This document shows positions 8,906 through 18,179 of a DNA stretch of 64,000 bases, piece by piece (positions within the stretch are counted from its first letter, which is position 1; every line of letters begins with the position of its first letter). The stretch is from positions 2,666,001 to 2,730,000 of the forward strand of contig CBDIDH010000002.1 in assembly GCA_965277595.1 (NCBI GenBank), read 5' to 3'. The DNA is from CBDIDH01 sp965277595. Lineage in GTDB: Bacteria > Planctomycetota > Planctomycetia > Isosphaerales > Isosphaeraceae. The translations under genes were made by a program, and so were the position numbers. The notes under the pieces were generated by a model, which saw only the letters and a list, made by a program, of their open reading frames with translations, was not told the origin of the DNA and did no database searches.

Positions 8906-9424
8906 TTACTGAGGCCGATTGACCGTGTTGAGCCGGGCCTCGAAAACCACGTCGGAAGGTTGGTCGTTGTTCAGGATATCCACAAGGCGGAAGGCGACCG
9001 GAAGGTTCTCGGCGGGAGCAAGGATCTGGAACCGGAAGACCTGAAGCGCGTCGACGCGACCCAGGTTCTCGCCCTTATTGTCGGCAAACCCCGGTCGTAA
9101 CGCCCGAAGGTCTTCCTTCTTCCCGTCCGTCGGCGGATTCATCCATCGAAGCGAGCTCTCGAACGCGACGAGATCTTTCGGGCTTTTCGGCAACTCCAGG
9201 CGCCATCGGAAGGTCACCGACGTTTGAACCGGCAGGACGACCGTCAGGAAGTCGCCCACGGGAAGAACCTCGCGCGCGACGAACGCATCGCGATTTTTCG
9301 AGGTAAGAACGTGATTGGGCGGCATCAGTTCCGCGTCGGTCAGCTCGGGCCTTGGCTGAAAAGGGCGAAGCTGGGCGAAGGCGAAGGTCGGCATGACGAG
9401 GACCAGGGCAAGCAAGTAACGCAT
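8906..9424 (-). CDS. Small secreted protein of unknown function
   Basis: 172 aa starting at MRYLLALVLVMPTFAFA, a clean signal peptide ending AFA. The mature part is mixed alpha/beta (VGDFLTVVLPVQTSVTFRWRLELP; ILAPAENLPVAFRLVDIL) with no known motif. An open frame continues far upstream in the same phase, but that part is antisense-like low-complexity sequence, and the signal peptide fixes the start. The gene lies between a protease gene and a terminator. Confidence 0.75.
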   Translation of the reverse strand: MRYLLALVLVMPTFAFAQLRPFQPRPELTDAELMPPNHVLTSKNRDAFVAREVLPVGDFLTVVLPVQTSVTFRWRLELPKSPKDLVAFESSLRWMNPPTDGKKEDLRALRPGFADNKGENLGRVDALQVFRFQILAPAENLPVAFRLVDILNNDQPSDVVFEARLNTVNRPQ

Positions 9425-9641
9425 GGCGATATTCCCGAGGGCCGAAGAGCCTTTGAACGCACGCGTTGACCCTGCTTCCAGTGTCGGGGGCACGCTGCTG
9501 GTTTTCAATGGTATGACGAGCAAGGCCCCGGAAGGGTCGAATGATCTGGCGCTCGCTCCCTGTCTCCCGACACAAAATCGAAAGAAAAAGGGCCGGTGTC
9601 CCTGACATCGGCCCTGTTCCGCACCCTTTTTCCCCGATCGT

Positions 9642-11180
9642 TCACTTTGAAGGCGCGGGCGTCGGTTCCGGTGCCGTCGCCGCAGGGGGCGCCGCCGGTG
9701 CTGGAGCCGGAGCCGGAGCCGGAGCCGATGCGGGTGCGGGTGCCGGAGCCGGAGCGGGTGCCGGAGCCGGAGCGGGTGCCGGAGCCGGAGTTGGCGCGGG
9801 GGGCGGAACTCGGGCGGGAGCGGGGGCCGAGGCCGGTGGAGTTGCCGGGGCCAGGTCGCGTGGCTCCGAGGCAATGTCGGGCCTTGCCTGCGCGGGGAAG
9901 AGGGGGAGTTGTCCCGACGTCCTGTACTCCGATTGGGGACCGACGCCTCGGCCGTTATTCAGGACCGTCGAGCCCTGAACGGACTCGGGAGCGGCCTCGA
10001 CATAGGCCGCCGCAACGCCAATGTTGTTCGAATCCGACCGAACCCAGGCGAAACCCTGGTCAACCCCCCAGGTTGGCCCCCACGAATTCTTGATCGCCCA
10101 GACGGTCTTGTTCGGGTCCCTGGGATTGAACTTGGCATCGTCCCAGCCGACGATCAGGATCGCGTGGTTGACCAGCAGCAGGTTCGGCTTTTGCGGGTCG
10201 GCATAGCCCGAGGCAAACTCGCCGAAGGGCGCCCCGCCTTTGTACTGCACGAAGTTGTCGGTCGCGTGAATGGCGACGACGATCGGCCCATGATCGCAGA
10301 GAGCCTTCTTGATGTCGGCAACGCTCGCAAGCCCCGTCCCCGCGCCGGGCAAAAAGTCCCAGACGCTGACCCGGTAGGTGCCATTTCCGGGATCGGAACA
10401 GGACTGCATTCCGAGCGGATTGCCGTAAGGAAGGGCCTGGGTCGTCAGGACTCCCGTGCTGGTGAAGAGGTCGAACGCCCAGAGCCCTCCTCCGCAGCTA
10501 TACCCTTTGTTATTGCAGTTGAGAACGAACTGTTCCGAGGCGTTGATCAACCGATTGTTGCGGATCGCGTACGACGACTCATACGCGCCAACTGTGGCGA
10601 AGGCCCAGCAGCAGCCGCAGGTTGACTGGTTCTTGCCCGCCGTGACCATGTTCAGGTTGCGCCAGTCAAACCACTCGGCGGAGGGGTCGGGGTTCGTGCC
10701 GTCGGCGGGCGTGTTGCCCAATCGGAGCGACGGACCCACCGATCGGCTCGCCGGCTCAACCCGCGCCCCGAGCGCTCTCGCCCTGGTTTTCTGAGCTTCC
10801 ACGACCGCCTGAAGGTTGACCGGCAACTTCAGACCCGTGACCGAGGGGAGGCCCAGTTCGATCGCCTGTTTCAAGGTCAACGGAGGAGGAGGAGCGGCAT
10901 GGTTTTCACCTACCCCCCGGCTCAACTGGAACTTGTTGGTGCCGGCGCTGACGACTTCCCTCAAAACATCGGTCAGGCCCGTCTTGTACCCGCTGGGATG
11001 GGTAGCCTCGGGAACATTCTGGAGCAGTTTGACGGCCTCGGGCGACAACGGCGTCGGCGCGTCGTCGGCCCCGGACGTCCGCGAGACCGACAGGCCCGCC
11101 ACGACGACCAAGGCGCCGAGAAAACAGGTCTTAAACCTCAATCGACTCTGGTGCACGTCAAGGCTCCTACGGTCTGTCAT
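9642..11180 (-). CDS. Secreted papain-like (C1A) cysteine peptidase with Ala-Pro repeat tail
   Basis: 512 aa from ATG 11180. Signal peptide, a propeptide-like region to about residue 180, then a C1A domain: Gln and Cys site QSTCGCCWAFA, SCGGG, catalytic His in LLVNHAILIVGWDD, and Asn in WAIKNSWGPTWG. Papain usually has CGSCW; here it is CGCCW. After the catalytic domain come about 80 residues of (AP)n with Glu and Lys at the end, probably a cell-wall or periplasm-spanning tail. No strong ribosome site was found at either ATG 11180 or GTG 11228. Likely an exported protease acting on protein substrates. Confidence 0.92.
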   Translation of the reverse strand: MTDRRSLDVHQSRLRFKTCFLGALVVVAGLSVSRTSGADDAPTPLSPEAVKLLQNVPEATHPSGYKTGLTDVLREVVSAGTNKFQLSRGVGENHAAPPPPLTLKQAIELGLPSVTGLKLPVNLQAVVEAQKTRARALGARVEPASRSVGPSLRLGNTPADGTNPDPSAEWFDWRNLNMVTAGKNQSTCGCCWAFATVGAYESSYAIRNNRLINASEQFVLNCNNKGYSCGGGLWAFDLFTSTGVLTTQALPYGNPLGMQSCSDPGNGTYRVSVWDFLPGAGTGLASVADIKKALCDHGPIVVAIHATDNFVQYKGGAPFGEFASGYADPQKPNLLLVNHAILIVGWDDAKFNPRDPNKTVWAIKNSWGPTWGVDQGFAWVRSDSNNIGVAAAYVEAAPESVQGSTVLNNGRGVGPQSEYRTSGQLPLFPAQARPDIASEPRDLAPATPPASAPAPARVPPPAPTPAPAPAPAPAPAPAPAPAPASAPAPAPAPAPAAPPAATAPEPTPAPSK

Positions 11181-11540
11181 GGCAATTGAGGGGGAAGTGA
11201 AACCGATCGAATTCACGGGATCGTTCACCGGATGAGCCTACGTAACAAGAATCCGGGAGCGAGTGGCTCTTTAGATCTCAGGAGGCTCCTCGGAATAACC
11301 CTGTCATTGGTGGCATCGAATCGTGTCAACGATCTGAGAACACCCACCCTATTGCATCAGGTGAGAACATCCGGGGCAAGGGGCTCGTGACGATCCGGCT
11401 CCCCTTCGCAAACCATCGTTTCCGGATGAACGGGAATCCCGGAAAAATCGGTTCCAGGGTCGACAAAAAAAACCGACGCTCCCGAGGTTATCGAGAGCGT
11501 CGGCTGAATTGCGTCATTTTTTGGAGAGTAAGGTCTTCGC
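11181..11540. other. Intergenic region between two minus-strand secreted-protein genes
   Basis: 360 bases. Holds the terminator of the upstream (right-hand) gene at 11465-11503 and, presumably, the promoter of the protease gene. No gene seen. Confidence 0.4.
11465..11503 (-). terminator. Rho-independent terminator for the gene ending at 11541
   Basis: On the minus strand a 9-bp GC-rich stem (11495-11503 with 11473-11481), extended by three pairs past one mismatch, is followed by eight T (11472-11465). Confidence 0.92.
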
Positions 11541-12890
11541 TCAGTTCTTCGAAGGGCCTTCCTGCGGGGTAGGCAGAAGCCGTTGATCATTTCCTTGCGG
11601 AGACGGGGCACCGGGCGAGAGCGGCGGGGGGCAAGTCGCCTCGGGCTCGTGCTGGCAAGGGGCGTGCTCGCGGTGTCGGCAGGGACGCTTGCACTTGTGC
11701 CGACAGACCTCTTCCTCGGGTTGCAGGCAGATTGTCGGCTGCTGTTGCGGAACAATCGGCGCGGCGGAGGTCGTGGAAATCGTGGTCAGACCCGTCGGCG
11801 TCCCCTGCGACACCGGCGCTTCCAGCGTGGTTTCCTGAACCGACTCGATCCGGGTCCGGCCCAGTCGTGTAAGCCGCTCGCCAAACCGCGCGAGCCCTGA
11901 ATTCAGAAGTCCAGGACCCCGAACCCGGACCCGGGAACGCGTGCCCGTGCTCGCGAGCGAGAGCGATTGATTGTTCACCGCGAGCGCCGGTCCTCCCGCC
12001 GCCAGGGCCAGGGTCGCCGGCGCCGATGCCGGAGCCGCCACGGCCAGGGTTGGCTGCTGCGCGGGCTGCGTCGGGGCAACTGTGGCCGTCGCCATGAAGA
12101 GGTTGGCCGCCGGAGCGCTCGGGGCCATCGCCAGGGTCGGCATCGCGACCGGCGCGGCGCTCGCCACCTGTGGCACGTACACCATCGGAGACGCCTGGGG
12201 AGCCAGGAAAATCTGCGGCGGCGCTTGCTGAATCATCAGGTTCTGGCTCGGCACCTGAACCACCGCCGCCGAGGTCGTTCCCGGCTGCGACGCCACCATC
12301 ATCACCTGTTGCTGCTGCGGCTGCGGTGTTTGCGCAACCGGAGGCGCGGGAACCGGCGTGGTCGCCTGAAACTGCGGCGAAGGGCGGACGTCGCCGCCGA
12401 AGATCGTGGGGGTCACGGAGGTGTCCGATTGCCCGGATCGGCCAAGTTCCAGGGCGCGAAGCCAGCCAGAGAGACCTTCGGGGCTATCGCAGTCGGTGAT
12501 CGCGCCGAGTTTCACAAGTTTTTCGCCGCGCCGAGCGTAAACGACGACGGTGGGGACGCGGCTTACGTTCATCAGGGCGAATACGTCGGGGTTATCCGTT
12601 TTGGAAACGTTCACGACTTGAACGAGGCCGCGATTGGCGCGCGCCCAGGCTCCGTCACGAAATCCTTCCCAGAACTGAACCGAGGCGGGCTGGTCCGTGT
12701 CGGTGAAGACGGCGACGGTTTCCGCGCCGCGGGTTCGTGTCGTCGCCAGGGCCAGGTCGAGCGGCGACTCGGCGGGAGCCGCGGCGACGGCGTTGTCCTG
12801 GGCTTGGGCGGGCAGACGCCCTATCAGCAAGATCGTGGCCGCGAGGGTCGCCGAGGCGTGCACCCGTCCACGTTGTCGCCACCAATTCAT
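11541..12890 (-). CDS. Secreted thioredoxin-fold protein lacking CxxC, with long low-complexity region and Cys-rich tail
   Basis: 449 aa; start fixed by AAGGAGGGG 5 nt upstream of ATG 12890. Signal peptide (TLAATILLIGRLPAQA), then a thioredoxin-like domain at about 45-150 (TVAVFTDTD, VVNVSKTDNPDVFALMNVSRVPTVVVY). It keeps the cis-Pro region but has no CxxC, so it should not be a redox enzyme. Residues about 165-350 are Ala, Pro, Gln and Val rich. The C-terminus has a Cys/His cluster (EEVCRHKCKRPCRHREH...CQHE) that could bind metal. Probably co-transcribed with the PKD-like gene 64 bases upstream; a terminator follows. Confidence 0.8.
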   Translation of the reverse strand: MNWWRQRGRVHASATLAATILLIGRLPAQAQDNAVAAAPAESPLDLALATTRTRGAETVAVFTDTDQPASVQFWEGFRDGAWARANRGLVQVVNVSKTDNPDVFALMNVSRVPTVVVYARRGEKLVKLGAITDCDSPEGLSGWLRALELGRSGQSDTSVTPTIFGGDVRPSPQFQATTPVPAPPVAQTPQPQQQQVMMVASQPGTTSAAVVQVPSQNLMIQQAPPQIFLAPQASPMVYVPQVASAAPVAMPTLAMAPSAPAANLFMATATVAPTQPAQQPTLAVAAPASAPATLALAAGGPALAVNNQSLSLASTGTRSRVRVRGPGLLNSGLARFGERLTRLGRTRIESVQETTLEAPVSQGTPTGLTTISTTSAAPIVPQQQPTICLQPEEEVCRHKCKRPCRHREHAPCQHEPEATCPPPLSPGAPSPQGNDQRLLPTPQEGPSKN

Positions 12891-12954
12891 GGGTTCCCCT
12901 CCTTGGGGAGTACGCGGCGCGAGGTCCTCTCGCTCCGGGCCGGGGGGCAGTCGC

Positions 12955-14211
12955 CTAACGCGATGCCACGGCGGCGCGGAACGCCCGCGCCAGACTTTGA
13001 AAGTGCTCGCGCACCCGCTCCCGCTGGTCGGCGGAGAGAGGTTGTTGCATTCCTTGAGGCTGGCGAGCATCCAGGCCCGCCGCCAGCAGGCAGCCGGTTG
13101 TATAGCTCGTCAAGGGATTGAAGACCCCCGCGTTCCAGGCCGTCCTTATCGCCGGGTCCGCCGGAACAACCACGTCCAGCCGCCTCGCCAACTCATTCTG
13201 AAGCACCGCGAATGAGGAATAAAGCGACGCCCGTCCCGCGATGGCCTCCATCACGTCGGCAACCTCCGAGGCCACCCGATTTCCATTCGGCAGGCTGGGC
13301 AAGGCGTTCGCGAGAATCTGGTCGGGAGTCGGCGCGGAGGGCGGCGACACAGGCACGGCCGCCGGGGCCGGAGTGAAGGCCGGAAGTGCCCCCAGCGTCG
13401 GCTGGCCGGGCACTCCGGAAATGCTCGGCGGCGAGCCAACAAGCACGGCGACCTCATCGGGTTCGGAAACCTCGCCATCGCCGGCCACGACCAGGATGAA
13501 TTTGTACGTCCCCGGATTCGAGGGAACAAACGAGAAAAACGCCCCTTGATATTCGGGCGAGGCGATCGCCGGACCGGCAACCTGAAGCCATCGCGCTGAC
13601 TTTCCATCGCCGGGCAGGCTCCTTGAGCCGTTCAGCGTGACCCTGTGTCCGACAAGGCCCACCTGATCGTCGCCCGCGTCGGCCTTGACCTTTCCCGAGG
13701 CGTTCGCTCCCCAGCTTAAGGGTTGCCGAGAGACGTCGACGGCGGCCGATGCGCTCGCCACGGCTCCCTGGATCGGAACCGAGATCCGTACCAGGCGGAC
13801 GAGATCCGCGCGCGCCGCGACGAGCACGAACCCGAGCTTGCTCGTTCCGCCCGGGATTGTCACCTGAATCGACGACCGAGAGGGGTCGGTCAGGTCTACC
13901 GCCGGTCCCTCGACCTGGAACCACTGAAACCGCATCCCCTGGAACTTTTGACCCGCTTCCAGACCAAGCCGAGCCCCTGGCGAGGCCGGCGGATCGGTTC
14001 GAATCTCGGTCTCGGTCGTCTCGAATCGGGGCGGAGGAAGTTCGCCTGGACTGGCCTCGACCGCGGACGGGTCGGCCGGTCTGGCCTGGTCGGCTGGAAC
14101 CGTTGGGGCGTCACCAGCCGCGAACAGGACACGGCCGCAAAGTGCCAGAAACGCGGCCAGCGCGGAAACTTGCGCGAGCCGCGAAGGACTGATCTTGGCT
14201 CGCCAACGCAT
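12955..14211 (-). CDS. Secreted PKD/REJ-like protein
   Basis: 418 aa. N-terminal signal or anchor (VSALAAFLALCGRVLFA). About residues 80-160 form one beta domain (FQWFQVEGPAVDL...SIQVTIPGG), and about 175-260 a second with PKD-like features (VKADAGDDQVGLVGHRVTLNGSRS...WLQVAGP...PGTYKFILVV). A Pro/Ala linker follows, then a helical C-terminus (about 310-418). PKD-like domains commonly mediate protein or glycan binding on the outside of the cell. The ATG at 14211 gives a good signal peptide. Partner unknown. Confidence 0.78.
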   Translation of the reverse strand: MRWRAKISPSRLAQVSALAAFLALCGRVLFAAGDAPTVPADQARPADPSAVEASPGELPPPRFETTETEIRTDPPASPGARLGLEAGQKFQGMRFQWFQVEGPAVDLTDPSRSSIQVTIPGGTSKLGFVLVAARADLVRLVRISVPIQGAVASASAAVDVSRQPLSWGANASGKVKADAGDDQVGLVGHRVTLNGSRSLPGDGKSARWLQVAGPAIASPEYQGAFFSFVPSNPGTYKFILVVAGDGEVSEPDEVAVLVGSPPSISGVPGQPTLGALPAFTPAPAAVPVSPPSAPTPDQILANALPSLPNGNRVASEVADVMEAIAGRASLYSSFAVLQNELARRLDVVVPADPAIRTAWNAGVFNPLTSYTTGCLLAAGLDARQPQGMQQPLSADQRERVREHFQSLARAFRAAVASR

Positions 14212-14520
14212 CGCGACGGACTCCGATCGCGGTAGGGCCGAAAACGCCCGTCGTCCTGACAGGCACGGTCATTCCATCGACAGGATCTGTAATGGTCTTG
14301 AGCGATTCGCGCGGTCGGATCTCCGCCGGTCGACTTGACCCCAAATCCGTAAAATCCGGCGAGCCCTTTGCAACCGAAGTGCCGACCGGGTCAAGGAACG
14401 CTCCCCATCCTTTTTCCGCGCCGGGAAACAGATTATGTCAGATTGGCCAGAGACTTTTCCTGGATCTGGAACACGAGCGGGTGCCTCGGCCGAACCGTTC
14501 CCGGGCTGAAGGAACCGACA
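14212..14520. other. Divergent intergenic region
   Basis: 309 bases between the PKD-like gene (minus) and the MFS gene (plus). Presumed promoters of both; no clear consensus boxes and no small gene seen. Confidence 0.35.
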
Positions 14521-15891
14521 ATGTCGATCGGCGAACCGGAACCAAAGCCGGAATCGGAGCGCGGGGCACGACTCCGGGGGATGGGTCGCTCGTTCGTGAA
14601 TCGGAACTACCGACTCTTTTTCGCGGGGCAGGGGGTGTCGCTCATCGGCACCTGGATGACCCGCCTGGCGACGGGTTGGCTCGTCTATCGGCTCGCCGGA
14701 CCTTCCGCCGCCTGGATGCTCGGCCTCGTCAGCTTCGCGGGGCTCGCGCCCACCTTCTTTCTTGGCCCGCTGGCGGGTGTCTTTGTCGATCGTTGGGATC
14801 GGCATCGCGTGCTGGTGATCACCCAGATCCTCTCCTTGCTTCAATCGTCGGCCCTGGCCTGGGTGGCCTTTCGAGGCGGTCCCGGTTCGACCGCGATCGC
14901 GCTGGTCATCGGCCTCAGCATCGTGCAAGGCATGGTGAACGCCTTCGACATGCCCGCGCGGCAGTCGTTGCTGGTCGAACTCGTCGGACGTCGCGAGGAT
15001 CTCTCCAACGCCATTGCCCTCAACTCGTCCCTGGTGAATGGTGCCCGGCTGATCGGCCCGGCGCTTGCGGGCGGTGTGATCGCGGTTGCCGGTGAAGCCT
15101 GGTGCTTCGTGATTGACGCGGTCAGCTACCTCGCCGTGATTCTTGCCCTGCTGGCGATGCGCCTGGCCTCGCGGCCCCGACGGGTCTCGACCGCGACGAT
15201 CGGCCGCGATTTCAAGGAAGGCGTGACGTATGCGTTCGGCTTCCCGCCGATCCGCGCCTTGTTGCTGCTTCTCGCCCTGATTAGCTTCGCGACGATGCCG
15301 CAATCAGTCCTCTTGCCGATCTTCGCGGCGAAGATTCTTGGCGGCGGTCCGCACACGCTCGGCCTGCTCTCGGCGGCGACGGGGCTGGGGGCGTTCTCGG
15401 GCGCCCTTTATCTGGCCTCACGTCCGTCGGTCCTCGGCCTGGGACGGGTCATCGTCGCCGCGGCGCTCTTGCTCGGCCTGGGCCTGATCGGATTCGCGGA
15501 GTCGGGTTCGGTCTGGCTCTCGGCCCTGATGTTGGTAGCCATCGGCGCCGGGATGATGGTGCAGATGGCCGCCTCGAACACGTTGATCCAGACCATCGTC
15601 GACGAAGACAAGCGCGGCCGTGTCATGGGCTTTTACGGAATGGCCTTTCAGGGGGCGGCCCCTTTTGGCAGCCTGCTCGGCGGCTGGCTCGCGGGACGCT
15701 TGGGAGCCCGCGGCGTCGTGCTCGGCTCGTCCGTGCCTGTTCTTGTCGGAGCTTTGGCCTTCGCCACGCAGTTGCCCCGCCTCCGTCGACACGTCCGGCC
15801 AATCTATTCCCGACTGGGCATCTTGCCCGGAATCTCGGATGACGTCGCCGCGGCCACGTCCCTGCCTCCCGCCCTCAGAGAATCCGCCTGA
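14521..15891 (+). CDS. MFS exporter, EntS/MFS_3 type
   Basis: 456 aa, inner-membrane protein with about 11-12 hydrophobic helices. NRNYRLFFAGQGVSLIGTWM near the N-terminus and the GPLAGVFVDRWDRHRVL loop (MFS motif A) at about 80-95 are typical of the enterobactin-exporter-like MFS_3 family. The central LIGPALAGGVIA helix and the RGRVMGFYGM loop also fit. Start supported by AAGGAA. An open frame extends upstream to 14368 but lacks these features. Substrate unknown; no siderophore genes are nearby. Confidence 0.92.
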   Translation: MSIGEPEPKPESERGARLRGMGRSFVNRNYRLFFAGQGVSLIGTWMTRLATGWLVYRLAGPSAAWMLGLVSFAGLAPTFFLGPLAGVFVDRWDRHRVLVITQILSLLQSSALAWVAFRGGPGSTAIALVIGLSIVQGMVNAFDMPARQSLLVELVGRREDLSNAIALNSSLVNGARLIGPALAGGVIAVAGEAWCFVIDAVSYLAVILALLAMRLASRPRRVSTATIGRDFKEGVTYAFGFPPIRALLLLLALISFATMPQSVLLPIFAAKILGGGPHTLGLLSAATGLGAFSGALYLASRPSVLGLGRVIVAAALLLGLGLIGFAESGSVWLSALMLVAIGAGMMVQMAASNTLIQTIVDEDKRGRVMGFYGMAFQGAAPFGSLLGGWLAGRLGARGVVLGSSVPVLVGALAFATQLPRLRRHVRPIYSRLGILPGISDDVAAATSLPPALRESA

Positions 15892-16185
15892 ATTCTGGCC
15901 TGAAAATCGGCAATCGAGGTGGACTTCCCGACAATCGTCCTTCCCTAATCATTCATGGCGCCCTCACCGTTTGCCCGACCCGGCTATCATCCGTGGTCGA
16001 AAAACTTACCGAAACCTCGTTTTCTTCTCTGAATCTCCCGCGACCCCTAAAGACCCTGGCTTTCCCTGTCGATAATCTCCAGCATGAAGGAGTCAGTGAT
16101 CCGGGAATGGACCGATCCCGATCGATTGCGAACTGATTTCAGAGCGGATATGAGTCCTTCATCCCCTCAGCCTGGAGCCTCAGCG

Positions 16186-17067
16186 ATGGGTTTTCGGATA
16201 CTACTGGTGAGCGTTGTTGCCGGCCTGGGATTTTCCTTGCCGACGGGCAAGCAGATGACCAACTGGCATCAGTCCGCGTGCAACTGGGCCGATTCGAGGG
16301 TTGCCGACTGGAATGCTCCCGTTCTTGAGCAGGGCGATGCGCTGGTCGTCGCTCCAGAACCCGAAGCGGCCCCGGCTTCGGCCCCGGTTTTGGTTGTAAG
16401 CCCTGAAGCTGTTCTGGCGCCCGAGGCGTTGCCGGTCGTCGCCCTGCCGGTCAGCGCCGAGCCCACGCCGGTTGTTGTCGCCGCGCCTGCCGCCGTTGCG
16501 TCCGATCTTGTGAATCGTGAGACGGTTGAAGAGTTTGAGGATTTTGACTTTGGTTTTGGCGTCGAGTTCCTTCCGCTTCCGGAATTGTCGTTGGAAAAGG
16601 TTGTCAACCTCGACGCCGCCTTCGCCGACGCCCAGGGGGACTTCATCACCTCCTTCGTTGCCGAGCAGGCGTCGAACCTTGCCGCCAGCATGGTCGCGGC
16701 GGCTCCCCAGATCGAGGAAAAACCGATTTCCGAGAACATGGACGCGGCCTTTGCCGCCGCTCAGGAAGACTTCGTCATCGTCTTCGTCGCCGAGAAGGCG
16801 AAGTCGAATCCGATTTCTGAACCTGCCCCCGAGTTGGTCAAGAACACCGACGACAACCTTTACGAAGGGCTCGCCCACGAATTGAACCGCAAGGCCGACG
16901 GCCTCGATGATCCGAAATCCGAAACCGGCCGGACTGAGTTGATTGGCGAGGTCAAGACTCCCGACCGCGCCGGTCGGCTGACCAACGCCGTCCGACTGAC
17001 CCGGGACGCCGTCTATGCCTGGGCTAATCTTCTCCACGGCCCCGCCGTGGTGACGATCGGCCGCTGA
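16186..17067 (+). CDS. Secreted hypothetical protein with two repeated acidic segments
   Basis: 293 aa from ATG 16186 (GGAG upstream). N-terminal hydrophobic segment (ILLVSVVAGLGFSLP), an Ala/Pro/Val-rich region to about 110, then two copies of a short helical unit: NLDAAFADAQGDFITSFVAE and NMDAAFAAAQEDFVIVFVAE, about 45 residues apart. Acidic overall. No family recognised. A hairpin terminator follows at 17099. Confidence 0.7.
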   Translation: MGFRILLVSVVAGLGFSLPTGKQMTNWHQSACNWADSRVADWNAPVLEQGDALVVAPEPEAAPASAPVLVVSPEAVLAPEALPVVALPVSAEPTPVVVAAPAAVASDLVNRETVEEFEDFDFGFGVEFLPLPELSLEKVVNLDAAFADAQGDFITSFVAEQASNLAASMVAAAPQIEEKPISENMDAAFAAAQEDFVIVFVAEKAKSNPISEPAPELVKNTDDNLYEGLAHELNRKADGLDDPKSETGRTELIGEVKTPDRAGRLTNAVRLTRDAVYAWANLLHGPAVVTIGR

Positions 17068-17098
17068 CCTGGCCTCTCGTGTTCGACCCAGAAACGCG

Positions 17099-17138
17099 GA
17101 AGGCCCCGGACCATGCTCGGTCCGGGGCCTTCTGTTTT
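17099..17138. terminator. Rho-independent terminator
   Basis: A perfect 14-bp stem (17099-17112 with 17119-17132, six-base loop) followed by TGTTTT. It lies between the convergent genes ending at 17067 and 17192. Confidence 0.88.
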
Positions 17139-17191
17139 CGAAGCGAATCCGCGCGAGGAAGTCGGCGCCTTCAAACTCGGGCCGATCTTTT

Positions 17192-17608
17192 TCAACGCGA
17201 GGGCAGGGCCGCGACCGAATCGGACGGGTCGTCCTCAAGGTCGTCGTCGGTCACCTCGTCAAAGGTCTTGCGATATCCCAGCCCGAAGGCCACCTTGAGC
17301 ACCTCGCCGTGGGTCGGAAAAGGACGACCGGTCCGACTTTTGAACTCCTGCATGGCGTTCATGAATTCCAGTTCGTCGTCGGTATATTGTTTTTCAAAGG
17401 TCGTCGGGTCGATCCGCCTCCGGCGTTCCTTCTTGGCCCTGCGCTCGATGGGAGCCCGAGCCGTCTCGGACGGAGCCGGCGCGGGCTTCGACGGGCGAAG
17501 GATGCGCCGGTCGATCGACTCACGGCGTTCATAGAAGAGGGTGTCTTCGGAAAATTTGGAAAAATCGAATGGCGGGGGATCGGGCTTCGTCTGATCTTGG
17601 TCTGACAT
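17192..17608 (-). CDS. Small cytoplasmic hypothetical protein
   Basis: 138 aa, charged. A basic middle (RRAKKERRRR at about 57-66) is followed by a helical region (YTDDELEFMNAMQEFKSRTG) and PTHGEVLKVAFGLGYRK, which looks like a conserved planctomycete element. No signal peptide. The tail is acidic (DDDLEDDP). Function not known; the basic and helical parts could bind nucleic acid. Confidence 0.65.
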   Translation of the reverse strand: MSDQDQTKPDPPPFDFSKFSEDTLFYERRESIDRRILRPSKPAPAPSETARAPIERRAKKERRRRIDPTTFEKQYTDDELEFMNAMQEFKSRTGRPFPTHGEVLKVAFGLGYRKTFDEVTDDDLEDDPSDSVAALPSR

Positions 17609-18179
17609 GAGCGGGTTCTCTGTCTCAAGGTCTGGCGGAGAGACGTTGAGCTTGCCGACGTCGTCCGACCCACCATTCCGGGTTTACCACGGCGAAGTCA
17701 CCTGGGAACCTTGGTTTTCGCATCGTCCCTGGCTTGGCGTTCGGTGACGCAACACACACGCGCACCGACCGCTTCGCGTTACCCTTGATCTGATCTGGCT
17801 CTACCGTGTTGATAGAACAAACCTCTCTTGCTGTCAAAACCGTCCGAGAAGCGTGCCCGAGGGACATGAGCCGACGTCTCGCCCGCGTTTTTCCGCGTGA
17901 TTCAGGCGTATGGCATAATGAAGAGAATGATTCGACAGCGTTGACCCGCGATGGAAAGCGGTAAGCACCCTCGAAGGAATGGATTCGCGTGATCAGACGG
18001 GGTCCGTCAACCTGACGGCCAACCAGGTTCGCCACCCGTGAAGAGGGGGGGCGGGTCGGTCCTTCGCCGCGGGATTGTCAGACGCGACTGTAGAGCGTAA
18101 ATTGATGAGTGATAACACCTGTCGCCCGTGCCAGTCCCCCTCTCACCGGGCTCCCTTCCTTTGCAGGAGTGATCGAGTC
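17609..18179. other. Divergent intergenic region
   Basis: 571 bases between divergent starts. Short open frames here lack ribosome sites and planctomycete-like codon use. TGGCATAAT at about 17910 resembles an extended -10, but no -35 fits. Nothing else is supported. Confidence 0.35.
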
